DNA of 57,957 nucleotides from a virus: positions 1 through 57,957 of the IMG/VR virus record IMGVR_UViG_3300035698_006647; one strand, 5' to 3'. Shown here piece by piece: positions 6,986 through 15,905 of the stretch. Within the stretch, counting starts at the first letter, position 1. Each line of letters starts with the position of its first letter. The notes beneath the pieces are model-generated. The model was not told the DNA's origin and did not search any database. It saw nothing but the letters and a program-made list of their open reading frames with translations. The position numbers and the translations under genes were made by a program.

Positions 6986-7212
6986 TGGCTGCTTCTGAAA
7001 CAGTGATTGGTCTTGTAATAGAGGCGCTGCCTAACACTCAGTTTATAGTGCAACTCAAGGATGCTACAGAGAAAAGATGCTATATAGGAGGTCGTATGAA
7101 AAGAAACAGAATTAGGGTAATGGTAGGAGATCATGTGGAGTATGTGCCAGACCATCAAGGCGAAAGCAACAGGATTATCAAGAGATTGTCAGGTAAGTCA
7201 GTACTCAGATAA
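6985..7212 (+). CDS. infA-like: translation initiation factor IF-1 homologue
   Basis: 75 aa, close to the 70-75 aa of bacterial IF-1. The sequence follows the S1/OB fold of IF-1 nearly end to end: VIGLVIEALPNTQFIVQL aligns with the typical EGTVVEALPNAMFRVEL, IGGRMKRNRIRVMVGDHVEY with [21 protein letters not shown], then RIIKR. IF-1 binds the ribosomal A site and supports initiation with IF-2 and IF-3. It starts within the stop codon of the previous gene (TAATG), so it is translationally coupled. A phage copy is unusual and may tune initiation toward its leaderless or SD-less mRNAs (inference). Confidence 0.8.
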   Translation: MAASETVIGLVIEALPNTQFIVQLKDATEKRCYIGGRMKRNRIRVMVGDHVEYVPDHQGESNRIIKRLSGKSVLR

Positions 7213-7213
7213 T

Positions 7214-7729
7214 ATGAAAAAATACACAATAGAAAGATCCTTAACATACTCTGAAGAAGAGAAAACAGTCGAAGTAGAAATTACCAAAGAAGAAGCAGAG
7301 TTAGCACTTGCTCACTATGCACAACCCGAAGGAAGATTTGTGCCAGAGGAGGGAGATGATTACTGTTATGTAGACAGTTATGGAGGTGTATCGTGCAATA
7401 CTTGGGGAAATCATGGGTCAGACAAATGGCGACTCTCCCAAAGAAATGTCTTCCGAACAGATGAAGAAGCCGAAGACCACCGAGAGTACCTTCAAGCAGT
7501 AGCAGTGATTAAAGAAAGTGCGGAGTTCTGGACTCCCGACTGGAGTGATGAGAAGCAATACAAATGGCATGGAGTATACAATCACTTTAGTAAAATCCTT
7601 AGTTCTAGCAACGATAGTATTTTCCAACGTCCAAACACAATCTACTTCGAGACAACAGAAGCACTCGTAAAGTCCCAAGAAGAACACCTAGCAGAGTGGA
7701 AGATTTATCTTAACGTAAAAATAATATGA
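7214..7729 (+). CDS. hypothetical phage protein (171 aa)
   Basis: ATG 7214 is one base after the IF-1 stop and in frame with the longer ORF. Acidic protein with a Gly-rich turn (YVDSYGGVSCNTWGNHG) and a tryptophan-rich segment (FWTPDWSDEKQYKWHG). The fold and function are unknown. It ends in TGA as part of an ATGA overlap with the next gene. Confidence 0.5.
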   Translation: MKKYTIERSLTYSEEEKTVEVEITKEEAELALAHYAQPEGRFVPEEGDDYCYVDSYGGVSCNTWGNHGSDKWRLSQRNVFRTDEEAEDHREYLQAVAVIKESAEFWTPDWSDEKQYKWHGVYNHFSKILSSSNDSIFQRPNTIYFETTEALVKSQEEHLAEWKIYLNVKII

Positions 7730-7914
7730 ATATCCTTATGACTACATTTATGAGTTTTATAGGAGGGGTTGTAACAATGCTGATTGTAATGTGGTGGGTA
7801 AGTCTCTGGATGTATTTAACAGCGACTGATAAGTTGCCAACTCCTATAGGGGTAGGAATCGCGTTTGGTGTTCCAATTGTGTGGGCGATCTCACTAATTG
7901 TTATCTTGACATAA
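7726..7914 (+). CDS. small membrane protein (62 aa)
   Basis: Starts in an ATGA overlap. Two hydrophobic stretches (FMSFIGGVVTMLIVMWWVSLWMYL and GVGIAFGVPIVWAISLIVIL) make it a two-span membrane protein. No family is recognised. Confidence 0.5.
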   Translation: MNILMTTFMSFIGGVVTMLIVMWWVSLWMYLTATDKLPTPIGVGIAFGVPIVWAISLIVILT

Positions 7915-7915
7915 T

Positions 7916-8983
7916 ATGCAGTCTCCTACTTACAAACAAATACTCCCTTACATAGAGAAAGGGCTTGTTAAGGAACGGTCACATCCCTGCAATCCTGCAA
8001 TTAAGATATTTTGCTACACTGAAGAGTGTGTGTATTCCAAAGCCTGGGACGACATAACACTAGAATGCAGAGGGTTAATACTGAACACACTCACAGATGA
8101 GGTGATGGCAAGACCGTTTCGTAAGTTCTTTAACTGGGGAGAACTTAGTGAAGATGAGCAGTCTCTGCTGTCCAAAGATAAACACTACTCAGTAGAAGAA
8201 AAACTTGACGGGTCACTTGGCATCTTATACTGGTACAACGATAAACCTTGTATAGCAACCAAAGGGTCCTTTGACTCTGATCAATCTGTGTGGGCTACAG
8301 AATGGTTTAGACAGAACATCAACTATTCCTACATGCCTGGGAGAACAGAGCTGTTTGAGATAATATACCCGGAAAACAGGATTGTTGTGAACTACCCAGA
8401 GTCAGGACTGTCGCACCTTGCAACCATACAAAAAGACACAGGCAACACTGTCATATCAGAACCAATTGTAGGCTGCAAAACCAGAGCTCTATGTGATGTC
8501 TTACCAATCGATGCGTTATGCAAACAGGACAAGGACAACGCTGAAGGGTATGTCCTTTACTTTCATGAAACCGGAACAAGAGTTAAGGTCAAATTCCCTA
8601 ACTATGTGGAGAAGCATATGCATGTAACAGGGCTGTCTACTAAGATGATATGGCGTGCCATGTGCAAGTACGATGGTGAGTTGATGAACGTACGTGTGGT
8701 TGACATACTCCATGACATACCTGACGAGTTGCATGACTGGGCTGACTCTGTGGTCAAAGACATATGCATGGATTATTATGTAGTGCTAAAAACGGTTATA
8801 TCTGAGTTGGCACCTCATGAAAAAGTCATGGCTACCAAGTCTAGAAAAGACATTGCAGAAGTAGTAATGTCAACCACTTACCCAGGACTTGGATTCATGT
8901 GGGTTGACCTCAAAGCAAAGCAGCTTGACAAACAAATCATGAGAACGATAGAGCCGCACGGTAGCAAAACGTTTAAGTATTAA
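7916..8983 (+). CDS. rnlA-like: T4 Rnl1-type RNA ligase
   Basis: 355 aa. The nucleotidyltransferase motif I is EEKLDGSLG, with the adenylated lysine at K96 (KxDGS). Later motifs are visible: TELFEIIYP (motif III/IIIa), AEGYVLYF (motif IV) and VKVKFPNY (motif V). The length and order match the phage RNA_lig_T4_1 family, which seals 5'-phosphate/3'-OH RNA ends. Together with the polynucleotide kinase/phosphatase at 9327 it forms the classical tRNA repair pair that counters host anticodon nucleases in T4. One base separates it from the previous gene. Confidence 0.85.
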   Translation: MQSPTYKQILPYIEKGLVKERSHPCNPAIKIFCYTEECVYSKAWDDITLECRGLILNTLTDEVMARPFRKFFNWGELSEDEQSLLSKDKHYSVEEKLDGSLGILYWYNDKPCIATKGSFDSDQSVWATEWFRQNINYSYMPGRTELFEIIYPENRIVVNYPESGLSHLATIQKDTGNTVISEPIVGCKTRALCDVLPIDALCKQDKDNAEGYVLYFHETGTRVKVKFPNYVEKHMHVTGLSTKMIWRAMCKYDGELMNVRVVDILHDIPDELHDWADSVVKDICMDYYVVLKTVISELAPHEKVMATKSRKDIAEVVMSTTYPGLGFMWVDLKAKQLDKQIMRTIEPHGSKTFKY

Positions 8984-8993
8984 CATCATCATT

Positions 8994-9197
8994 ATGCAAC
9001 AAACATCATCAACAAGCACAGGATTCCTTTCTATTTTATCAATTTTATTCATCGGTCTAAAACTCGGCGGTGTTATCACTTGGTCTTGGTGGTGGGTACT
9101 TGCTCCGTTATGGGGAGGGATGGCACTGCTGCTTGCCATAATTGCAGTTGTCATTGTTGTACTAGGAATTATTAGTGTTGTAAAGAAATCACGATAG
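8994..9197 (+). CDS. small membrane protein (67 aa)
   Basis: Ser/Thr-rich N-terminus and two hydrophobic helices (ILSILFIGLKLGGVITWSWW and LLLAIIAVVIVVLGIISVV), with a basic C-terminus (KKSR). It lies between the RNA ligase and the kinase/phosphatase. No known function. Confidence 0.5.
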   Translation: MQQTSSTSTGFLSILSILFIGLKLGGVITWSWWWVLAPLWGGMALLLAIIAVVIVVLGIISVVKKSR

Positions 9198-9198
9198 T

Positions 9199-9339
9199 AT
9201 GACAGACACAGACAAAGCAAGAAAGGTTGCTGCTATTATAGATCTCATCCACCCGTCCAACGAAGGTGATTGGGTAGAACATATAGACTGCTCCTACAGC
9301 GAATTTATAGACTTAATAAACGAATTATGGCAAAACTAG
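9199..9339 (+). CDS. small hypothetical protein (46 aa)
   Basis: ATG just after the previous TAG stop and a TAG end inside the start of the kinase gene (13-nt overlap). Sequence MTDTDKARKVAAIIDLI followed by an acidic segment. Too short to classify. The overlap suggests coupling with the kinase gene. Confidence 0.4.
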   Translation: MTDTDKARKVAAIIDLIHPSNEGDWVEHIDCSYSEFIDLINELWQN

Positions 9340-10244
9340 TAATGACAAAAGGGCTGCCTAGATCAGGTAAATCAACATGGGCAAAGGACTATGTGCTTCG
9401 GTCAGGCAACGCAGTAAGGGTGAACAAGGACGACCTACGTGCAATGCTCCATGCTGGTAAATGGAGTCAGCAAAATGAAAGACTGACCAGGCATGCAGAA
9501 AAAGCCATGGTGATAGCCATGCTTAACAAAGGCAAATCTGTGGTGGTAGATAACACCCATATGCCAGAAAAGTATGAGGTTGAATGGAAAGCTGTTGCAG
9601 AGGAGTGCGGTGCAACCTTTGCAATTGAGAGGTTTGACGAAGCCGACCTACGTGTTCTTGCCAAACGAGATTATAACAGTGATTCTAGAAGAGGTATCAA
9701 CATTATCACAGACACTGCTCTTGTGTTTGACAAGATACACTTCGAAGATGACAGCCTTATCATCTGTGACATAGACGGCACCATAGCAAACTGCGAGCAT
9801 AGACGAAAGTATGCCAGCGGTGATACAAAAAACTGGGACACATTCTTTAAGTTGGCACCACAAGACACACTGATAGCCAACACAGACCTCATGCTTAAGG
9901 AGTATATGGCACAAGGAAAACATATTATGTTTGTGTCTGCCCGACCAGAGCACTGCAGGCAAGACACAGAAAGTTGGCTGTCAGACAACGGCTGGCTAAA
10001 CAAGTTTTCTAAGTCTGCAGAACTTGCCAATGAATCAAAGGTGCAGCATCACTGCTACTTTGGACTGCTCATGAGAAGTGACGGCGACAGCAGGGACGAC
10101 ACTGTTGTTAAACAGCAAATTCTTGACAGGATGCTTAAAAAAGAGTGGATCCACACTGTGATAGATGATAGACCAAAGATAGTAAGGATGTGGCAGGACA
10201 ATGGGGTGCCTGTCATAGATGTAGGAAATGGTATAGAATTCTAA
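9327..10244 (+). CDS. pseT-like: polynucleotide 5'-kinase / 3'-phosphatase
   Basis: 305 aa from ATG 9327. The N-terminal kinase has the P-loop GLPRSGKST (residues 9-17), then VNKDDLRAML and VVVDNTHMP, as in T4 PseT. The C-terminal HAD phosphatase has DIDGTIA with D148 and D150 as nucleophile and acid/base, and DDRPKIVRMWQDNG as the late HAD motif. The domain order kinase-phosphatase is that of T4 Pnkp. It repairs 5'-OH/2',3'-cyclic phosphate ends so the RNA ligase can seal them; both genes share one operon. Confidence 0.88.
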   Translation: MAKLVMTKGLPRSGKSTWAKDYVLRSGNAVRVNKDDLRAMLHAGKWSQQNERLTRHAEKAMVIAMLNKGKSVVVDNTHMPEKYEVEWKAVAEECGATFAIERFDEADLRVLAKRDYNSDSRRGINIITDTALVFDKIHFEDDSLIICDIDGTIANCEHRRKYASGDTKNWDTFFKLAPQDTLIANTDLMLKEYMAQGKHIMFVSARPEHCRQDTESWLSDNGWLNKFSKSAELANESKVQHHCYFGLLMRSDGDSRDDTVVKQQILDRMLKKEWIHTVIDDRPKIVRMWQDNGVPVIDVGNGIEF

Positions 10245-10246
10245 TT

Positions 10247-11938
10247 ATGAAAGTTGAATTAGCAAGAACAAGACTAAAGGTGTCACTGCCATATAATGAG
10301 CACCTCGTTGCCATGATTGCCCAGGTGCCTGGTAGAACTTTTAACAAGAAGTCCAAGACATGGTCTGTACCAGTGGTACATGTTAAAGATGTTGTAGAAG
10401 CGCTTGGCCCATTCGGTTGCGAGTTTAGCGACAAGGTTGTGGAACTTTATAGAGATCAAGTCAAGTTCTTTCAAAAAATAACAAGACTAAAGGAAGGTAG
10501 ATTCACAGAAGTGGAGACCCAGCTTCTTGACAAAACAGACATTCCTATGTATGCATACCAACGAAGAGGTGCTGGGTTCATGTGTGCAGTAAATGGCCTG
10601 CTAGGTGACCAGCCTGGGTTAGGTAAAACAATACAAGTGATTGCAGGAACTCAACTTAAGCAATCAAAGAAGGTCCTTATTTTCTGCCCTAGCGTCATAA
10701 GATCAACATGGGAGGAGGAACTTCAAAAGTGGTCCCCTGACTCAACGTTTGTTGTGGTGAAAGGAAACCCTAAGCAAAGGCTTGCCCTTTACAAAACAGA
10801 TGTCACATACTATATATTGAACTATGAACTTGTTCTTAGGGATCTACCAATTCTCAAAAGCATGGAGTGGGACGACATCGTATGTGACGAATCAACAGTG
10901 CTAGCCAACCATACAGCAAAAACAACCAAAGCCATTAAGAAGCTAAAGCCTCTCCGTAAAACAGCAATGACAGGTACACCATTGAGTAATAAGCCAGACG
11001 ATCTGTGGTCACCTATGGATTGGCTGCAGCCTGGCTTACTTGGGTCGTACCTTGAGTTTGTGGAGAAGTACTGTACCACAAACAGGTATGGATCAGTTGC
11101 TGGGTACAAGAATCTTGACAAGTTAAGCAAGATCATAGAACCATACATGCTCCGCAGACTTAAGTCCGAAGTGCTCAAGGATCTACCTCCTAAGATATAC
11201 AAGAATATTAGGGTAGACTTCACCTCTGAGGAAAGAAGAATGTACGACAACTTTGAGAACGCTCTAACTGATGAACTTAAGTTGCAAGGGGTGGACAATA
11301 CAAGAAATCTTAACTCAGCGTTGGTTAAAATGACAAGACTTTCGCAGTTGGCAGATTCAGGTGAGCTTGTGACAGGTGAAAAGCATGGGTCTAAGCTAGA
11401 CGGTCTGAAGTCGTTGCTTGCTATATTGTTGGAAGACCCTGATACAAAAACAATAATATTCACAGGGTATGCAGCGATGGCCAAAATACTGGAAAGGGAG
11501 CTAACCAAGTACAACCCACTCTGTATTGCAGGTTATGTAAATGACGATGACAGAACAAAAAACAGGCACACATTTCAAGAAGACAACAAGCATCAGATCA
11601 TGATAATGACCTCAGCAGGTAACATGGGACTTAACCTCCAGCGTGCTTCAAGTGTAATTCACTATGATCTGCCATGGTCGATCTCAGGTGCCGAACAGAG
11701 GGAAGACAGGGCACATAGGAATGGGCAAACTGGATCTGTGGTTGTGTACAGGATGCTTGTAAAGGACACAATAGATGAGTACAAGCTGTTCAAACTGCAA
11801 GGCAAGAAAAACTACTCTGACACAGTCCTAGGTGACAAGGCAGTTGACACCTCAGGAAGTGAGGTTGACGTTGACTCACTGAACGCGGAGTCCTACATGG
11901 AGTGGTGTACAAAGGTAACCAAGCGTGATAATATATAA
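10247..11938 (+). CDS. SNF2-family helicase with HARP-like N-terminus
   Basis: 563 aa. The first 60 residues (VPGRTFNKKSKTWSVP) resemble the HARP domain of SMARCAL1-type annealing helicases. Motif I GDQPGLGKT is near residue 119. Motif II reads DEST (near 212) instead of the usual DEAH/DESH. Motif III is TGTPLSN. The C-terminal RecA lobe has IFTGYAAM, TSAGNMGLNLQRAS and EQREDRAHRNGQ (motif VI). It is likely to remodel DNA forks or protein-DNA complexes during replication or recombination. Two bases separate it from the kinase gene. Confidence 0.85.
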   Translation: MKVELARTRLKVSLPYNEHLVAMIAQVPGRTFNKKSKTWSVPVVHVKDVVEALGPFGCEFSDKVVELYRDQVKFFQKITRLKEGRFTEVETQLLDKTDIPMYAYQRRGAGFMCAVNGLLGDQPGLGKTIQVIAGTQLKQSKKVLIFCPSVIRSTWEEELQKWSPDSTFVVVKGNPKQRLALYKTDVTYYILNYELVLRDLPILKSMEWDDIVCDESTVLANHTAKTTKAIKKLKPLRKTAMTGTPLSNKPDDLWSPMDWLQPGLLGSYLEFVEKYCTTNRYGSVAGYKNLDKLSKIIEPYMLRRLKSEVLKDLPPKIYKNIRVDFTSEERRMYDNFENALTDELKLQGVDNTRNLNSALVKMTRLSQLADSGELVTGEKHGSKLDGLKSLLAILLEDPDTKTIIFTGYAAMAKILERELTKYNPLCIAGYVNDDDRTKNRHTFQEDNKHQIMIMTSAGNMGLNLQRASSVIHYDLPWSISGAEQREDRAHRNGQTGSVVVYRMLVKDTIDEYKLFKLQGKKNYSDTVLGDKAVDTSGSEVDVDSLNAESYMEWCTKVTKRDNI

Positions 11939-11949
11939 CTACTTAAATC

Positions 11950-12369
11950 ATGATTAACTACACAACAATGACTGACTCATTAAGCGACAAGATGTTAGTT
12001 GAGGAGCTACAACTTGCCACAGTGCAAGGACGCAGAACACAGCGGTGGAAAGACATTCTACTAGAGATTAACGAATGTTTTGCTGCAGCGAAGGACAACA
12101 GAAGAAGCACACCTTTGGTTAGATCCAAGAATACAAAAAAAGATGCAGACCTAACTGTATCAGCCAGAGTGTTTTGGCTCCATGGTGTAGGGGAGGACGG
12201 CATCATAACGCTGTTCAGATCTTACAAGACATGGCGAACATACATATCTAAAGAGTATGCACACATCTTCAAACCTACTGCGGTGGGGACAGGCCCAGGC
12301 AGACGGTATTATCTAAAAACGTACAGCATTGCAGACTTCGTGTATCTATTCGAAACTAATCAACTTTAA
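11950..12369 (+). CDS. hypothetical protein (139 aa)
   Basis: Starts at ATG 11950 (a second ATG at 11968 is possible). Contains a basic stretch (RRTQRWKDI) and a C-terminal segment (FRSYKTWRTYISKEYAH, RYYLKTYSIADFVYLF) that resembles a winged-helix or DNA-binding region. No secure family. It lies between the SNF2 helicase and a probable replication protein. Confidence 0.45.
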   Translation: MINYTTMTDSLSDKMLVEELQLATVQGRRTQRWKDILLEINECFAAAKDNRRSTPLVRSKNTKKDADLTVSARVFWLHGVGEDGIITLFRSYKTWRTYISKEYAHIFKPTAVGTGPGRRYYLKTYSIADFVYLFETNQL

Positions 12370-12372
12370 ACA

Positions 12373-13083
12373 ATGACTAAAGTCAAGGCATCACAACATC
12401 AAATACTGGCACTATCGGTTGACAAGGCAGAGTCAATAGAAATTGGTCTGGATCATGCAGTTGTTCTGCATTGGCTTAGGCAGGAGACAACTCTGTCTAA
12501 GTTAGTGAGTGAAGGCTCTAGTGTGCAGAACAGTCAGTGTATAGCAATAACACCTGAGATGGTTACACTCTTCTTTCCTATGTTTACTCCAGGCAGAACT
12601 CATGGGATATTACACAACCTTGCTCTCAAATTCAAAAAAATACATTTGGTTAAGTCTCACTCAAGGTTGTACGTATCCATGGCCAAGGACAAGCCTGCAG
12701 ACTTTAAACCTGCAAAAAAGAAAACAGAGATAGTAGTAAAGGAGGATGTGACCTACACTACAGAAACCGGAGACAAGGTGACAGTGCCTGAAACCAAGTT
12801 TATAGCTACTATAATAGATGCGTTTAGCACCGTCAACCCTCGGTATGCAGACTTCTTCTCTAGGAAAGGTGAGCGTGAGTCAATATCAGTAATGTTAACT
12901 CAGTACACAGCGGATAAGATACTACAAATGGTGTCTGTGCTGCCTACTACTAACAATATGCAGTGGGCACCTATTATTACAACCCCTAGGGAGTTGTATA
13001 ACAAAGGCAACAAGCTTATAATATTCATGAATAGACTTAAGGCCGAGGAAGATGGAAAGGACACCATAGAGGTACTCCTATAA
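12373..13083 (+). CDS. probable replication accessory protein (helicase-loader/initiator-like)
   Basis: 236 aa. The N-terminal 100 residues look like a winged helix (DHAVVLHWLRQET, ITPEMVTLFFPMF, RTHGILHNLALKF). A Lys-rich linker follows, and a C-terminal helical domain has WAPIITTPRELYNKGNKLI. Phage proteins of this layout, lying directly before a primase-helicase, often recruit the helicase or bind the origin. The assignment rests mostly on context; no catalytic motif is visible. Confidence 0.4.
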   Translation: MTKVKASQHQILALSVDKAESIEIGLDHAVVLHWLRQETTLSKLVSEGSSVQNSQCIAITPEMVTLFFPMFTPGRTHGILHNLALKFKKIHLVKSHSRLYVSMAKDKPADFKPAKKKTEIVVKEDVTYTTETGDKVTVPETKFIATIIDAFSTVNPRYADFFSRKGERESISVMLTQYTADKILQMVSVLPTTNNMQWAPIITTPRELYNKGNKLIIFMNRLKAEEDGKDTIEVLL

Positions 13084-13084
13084 T

Positions 13085-13366
13085 ATGACATACTTACTTA
13101 AATCAACAATAGGCGTATCATTTCTGATTGACGAAGATGAGATAGCTTTGATCAGGTCAGCAAAAGATGATCACTTCATCTTCTTTAGAAACGGCGCTGT
13201 CAAGAAGAAGTTAGTAGGTACAATCACAGAGTATACATCACCTCAGGACCCAGTCCTTAGATTATCAACTGAAACAAAAGAACAATACGAAGTTCGGAAA
13301 CGAGAAGCCAAACTGCCAGACATTTTCGAAAACAGTAGGAGTTCCAAAGTTCGTAACATCAACTAG
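13085..13366 (+). CDS. hypothetical protein (93 aa)
   Basis: One base after the previous stop and one base before the primase-helicase gene. Mixed alpha/beta, basic C-terminus (VRKREAKLPDIFENSRSSKVRN). No family recognised. Its position suggests a role at the replication fork. Confidence 0.45.
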   Translation: MTYLLKSTIGVSFLIDEDEIALIRSAKDDHFIFFRNGAVKKKLVGTITEYTSPQDPVLRLSTETKEQYEVRKREAKLPDIFENSRSSKVRNIN

Positions 13367-13367
13367 T

Positions 13368-15083
13368 ATGTCAAAGGTCAAAGAGTTCTTAGACAGTCAG
13401 GACGTAGATTACAAAACAGTACCAGGTGGGGAGTTGATTTTAGAAGTGTGTCCAGTGTGTGGCAAGGAAAACAAATTTTATGTAAACGCTGAAACAGGGC
13501 TACATGATTGCAAGATATGCGGTCATAAAGGAAACCTGTTTAAGCTCAAATCTCTATATGGTGTGATAGAAGGTGTTAGTTCTGCTAGAGACCTGATAGG
13601 GTCGTCCTTTAAACCCATGGACATTGCAGTACTTGAATCCCTGGAAACAGCACTATGGGAAGACACACAGGCACTCAACTATCTAAGAGGCCGTGGGTTA
13701 ACTGATGCAACCATCAAGCATTTCAGGATTGGGTACGAACAAACTCTAGGCGGGCATTGGATTGCCATACCTCATATACAGGACGGTAAGCTGTGGAACG
13801 TTAAGTACAGGGAGTTTGTTGGCAAGAAGGCGTTTAGGCGTGTGCAAGGGCAGCCTACTGTCTTGTACAACATTGATGGTGTAGATTATAGTAAAGGCGG
13901 TCTTGTCGCTGCTGAAGGTGAATTTGATGTGATGGCTGCTTGGCAGATGGGCGTGACAAACACCGTAGGACTAACAGGAGGAGCTAAAACATTTAAACCA
14001 GAGTGGCTTAGTGTGTTTGCACAGTTTAACAAGGTGTACACATGTCTTGACTCTGATCAAACCGGGCAGGAAGGAGCAAAGAAGGTTGCTGAAATAATAG
14101 GGTTAAAGAAAACAAGGAATGTTGAGCTACCAACTAACGATATAAATGACTATCTCAATGATGCAACTACATCTCCTGCTGACTTTAAAAACCTGCTTGG
14201 GCAGGCTAAGCAATTTGAAATAGATTACATCGGTACATCTGCTGATATTGTAGGCCAACTAGATGATTGGTTCTCAGGGGAGGACACTGCACTTCGTGGT
14301 CTTGAGACAGGGCTTCCTCAATTTGATGCGTTAACAAAAGGACTCAAGGATCAAGACCTTATCATTCTGTCAGGGGATTCAGGTGTAGGTAAGACAACGC
14401 TGTGTCTTAACATCATTCATGAGATAATGGACAGAGGTAACGCTGCGTTTGGCTTCTTTCTTGAAGGGCAAATACCATATTACTTCACCCGTATGATTGG
14501 TGCACCTCTTGGTCTAGAATACAATGAGTTAAACAACGACCCTGAAGTGTATGAAGACATAAAGAGTGCTGCAGCGGAACTACCACTGTACTACTACAGC
14601 GGGTCCCAAGGCGGGCTGACCCTGGACATAATAAAAGACATCATTCCGATGGTTGTAAGGCTTTACGATATCAAGGTCATCTTCATTGATAACCTCCAGA
14701 AACTTGTTCGTGGGTCAGACACAATGTATTACCAGCGGTTAGGAGATACTGTGTCAGCACTTAAAGATTTAAGTGTAGACAACAACATACCTATCGTTCT
14801 TATCTCTCACATCACTAAAATAGATGAGACCAAGAAGGTCATTACTATGCATGATGTGAAAGGGTCATCTACGATATATCAGGATGCTGACATATTCGCT
14901 ATCTTCCAGGCAATCAAAGATGAGTTCTACTTGTCTATTGATAAAAACAGAATGGGGGAAGGAGGCATACACATACCAATGAACGCAGATAAGCGACTTG
15001 GCTTGTTTAAAGAGCTTGACGGGGAGGCAGTCAAAACAGAAGACATGGGCTCACAGGTGCCTAGGTCTAGGGCAGCCGATTAA
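13368..15083 (+). CDS. primase-helicase (T7 gp4-like)
   Basis: 571 aa. A zinc-binding motif is formed by C28/C31 (CPVCG) and C48/C51 (CKICG). The TOPRIM core reads LVAAEGEFDVMAAW and TCLDSDQTGQEGAKK. The C-terminal RecA-like helicase has Walker A GDSGVGKTT (about residue 336) and Walker B VIFIDNLQKL. This is the bifunctional primase and DnaB-family helicase that opens the fork and primes the lagging strand. The domain order is complete. A promoter module follows directly after its stop. Confidence 0.9.
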   Translation: MSKVKEFLDSQDVDYKTVPGGELILEVCPVCGKENKFYVNAETGLHDCKICGHKGNLFKLKSLYGVIEGVSSARDLIGSSFKPMDIAVLESLETALWEDTQALNYLRGRGLTDATIKHFRIGYEQTLGGHWIAIPHIQDGKLWNVKYREFVGKKAFRRVQGQPTVLYNIDGVDYSKGGLVAAEGEFDVMAAWQMGVTNTVGLTGGAKTFKPEWLSVFAQFNKVYTCLDSDQTGQEGAKKVAEIIGLKKTRNVELPTNDINDYLNDATTSPADFKNLLGQAKQFEIDYIGTSADIVGQLDDWFSGEDTALRGLETGLPQFDALTKGLKDQDLIILSGDSGVGKTTLCLNIIHEIMDRGNAAFGFFLEGQIPYYFTRMIGAPLGLEYNELNNDPEVYEDIKSAAAELPLYYYSGSQGGLTLDIIKDIIPMVVRLYDIKVIFIDNLQKLVRGSDTMYYQRLGDTVSALKDLSVDNNIPIVLISHITKIDETKKVITMHDVKGSSTIYQDADIFAIFQAIKDEFYLSIDKNRMGEGGIHIPMNADKRLGLFKELDGEAVKTEDMGSQVPRSRAAD

Positions 15084-15089
15084 AAAAAA

Positions 15090-15139
15090 GTTGTTAACAG
15101 GCAGGCGTTGTACATTTGCACACAGGGTGATACTATTAT
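15090..15139 (+). promoter_or_regulatory. phage promoter module
   Basis: GTTGTTAACAGG at 15090-15101, TGTACA at 15109-15114. The -10 is TACTAT (15131-15136, 16-nt spacer) or TATTAT (15134-15139, 19 nt). It starts the recombination operon at 15164. Confidence 0.7.
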
Positions 15140-15163
15140 AGGATAATACTAACGAAAACGCGC

Positions 15164-15904
15164 ATGGCAAAAGACCCAACAACAACAACAACGCACACAG
15201 ACTCAGTGTTCCTGACTCACAGTGGTAGCACAATGGCTGTTAAGGACGCGGTTAGTCAGAATGATTGCTGGTTTATACAAAAGGAGCGAAGGTGGGTGCT
15301 TACTCACAAAGCCATTCAGAAGATTGCGACGTTGGCAGGAATCAGTAAGAATTACGATGTGGAAGAGTCAGCTACAGTGCAACCGTCTTACAGAAATGAA
15401 CTTGAGCACATTGTCAGGGTGACAATTAAGTGTAATTCTAAAAGAAAAGGCAAAGGTGCTGCAAAGGGGTGTGTTCATGATCAGTTTGAAAACACTCTTA
15501 CAAAAACAGGAGAAGCAAACAAGGTTAACACTGCTGTCAAAGGTAGAGGGTACCTTAGGACTATGGCTGAGAAACGTGCTTACGACGTTGCTGTACTAGA
15601 GCATGTTGGACTGTACGACACTACATTCTCAGAGGAAGAGTCAGAGTCAATGATGGGAGGCTCACCTGAAGAGCATAGATCTATTGTGCTAACCAACGTT
15701 CAGTTGGAGGCAGTCAAAACAGAGGTCAACGCGATTGTATCCTGTACCACAGATGATCAGTTAGCCAAGGCCGCAGCAGAGGTCAAGATTAAAAAGGAGT
15801 CCAAGATGTATTCTGACAGCCAGGTTAAGTTCCTGGACAAGCTGATAAACGACACCCAGCTTGGATTTATAAATGAGGCACCTCCTCAAGTAAAACCTTT
15901 TTAG
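15164..15904 (+). CDS. probable phage recombination protein (single-strand annealing type)
   Basis: 246 aa. The central region has RRWVLTHKAIQKIATLAGI, then GRGYLRTMAEKRAYDVAVLE followed by LYDTTFSEEE, a pattern I associate with phage annealing or Rad52/ERF-like proteins. The C-terminal half is a charged helix. It is paired with a RecB-like nuclease gene one base downstream, the usual exonuclease/annealase arrangement, and followed by SSB. Family assignment is tentative. Confidence 0.5.
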   Translation: MAKDPTTTTTHTDSVFLTHSGSTMAVKDAVSQNDCWFIQKERRWVLTHKAIQKIATLAGISKNYDVEESATVQPSYRNELEHIVRVTIKCNSKRKGKGAAKGCVHDQFENTLTKTGEANKVNTAVKGRGYLRTMAEKRAYDVAVLEHVGLYDTTFSEEESESMMGGSPEEHRSIVLTNVQLEAVKTEVNAIVSCTTDDQLAKAAAEVKIKKESKMYSDSQVKFLDKLINDTQLGFINEAPPQVKPF

Positions 15905-15905
15905 C

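Noticed and set aside
10822-11514. Minus-strand ORF of 230 codons
   Set aside because: Shadow of the SNF2 helicase gene; Ser/Leu-rich translation without motifs.
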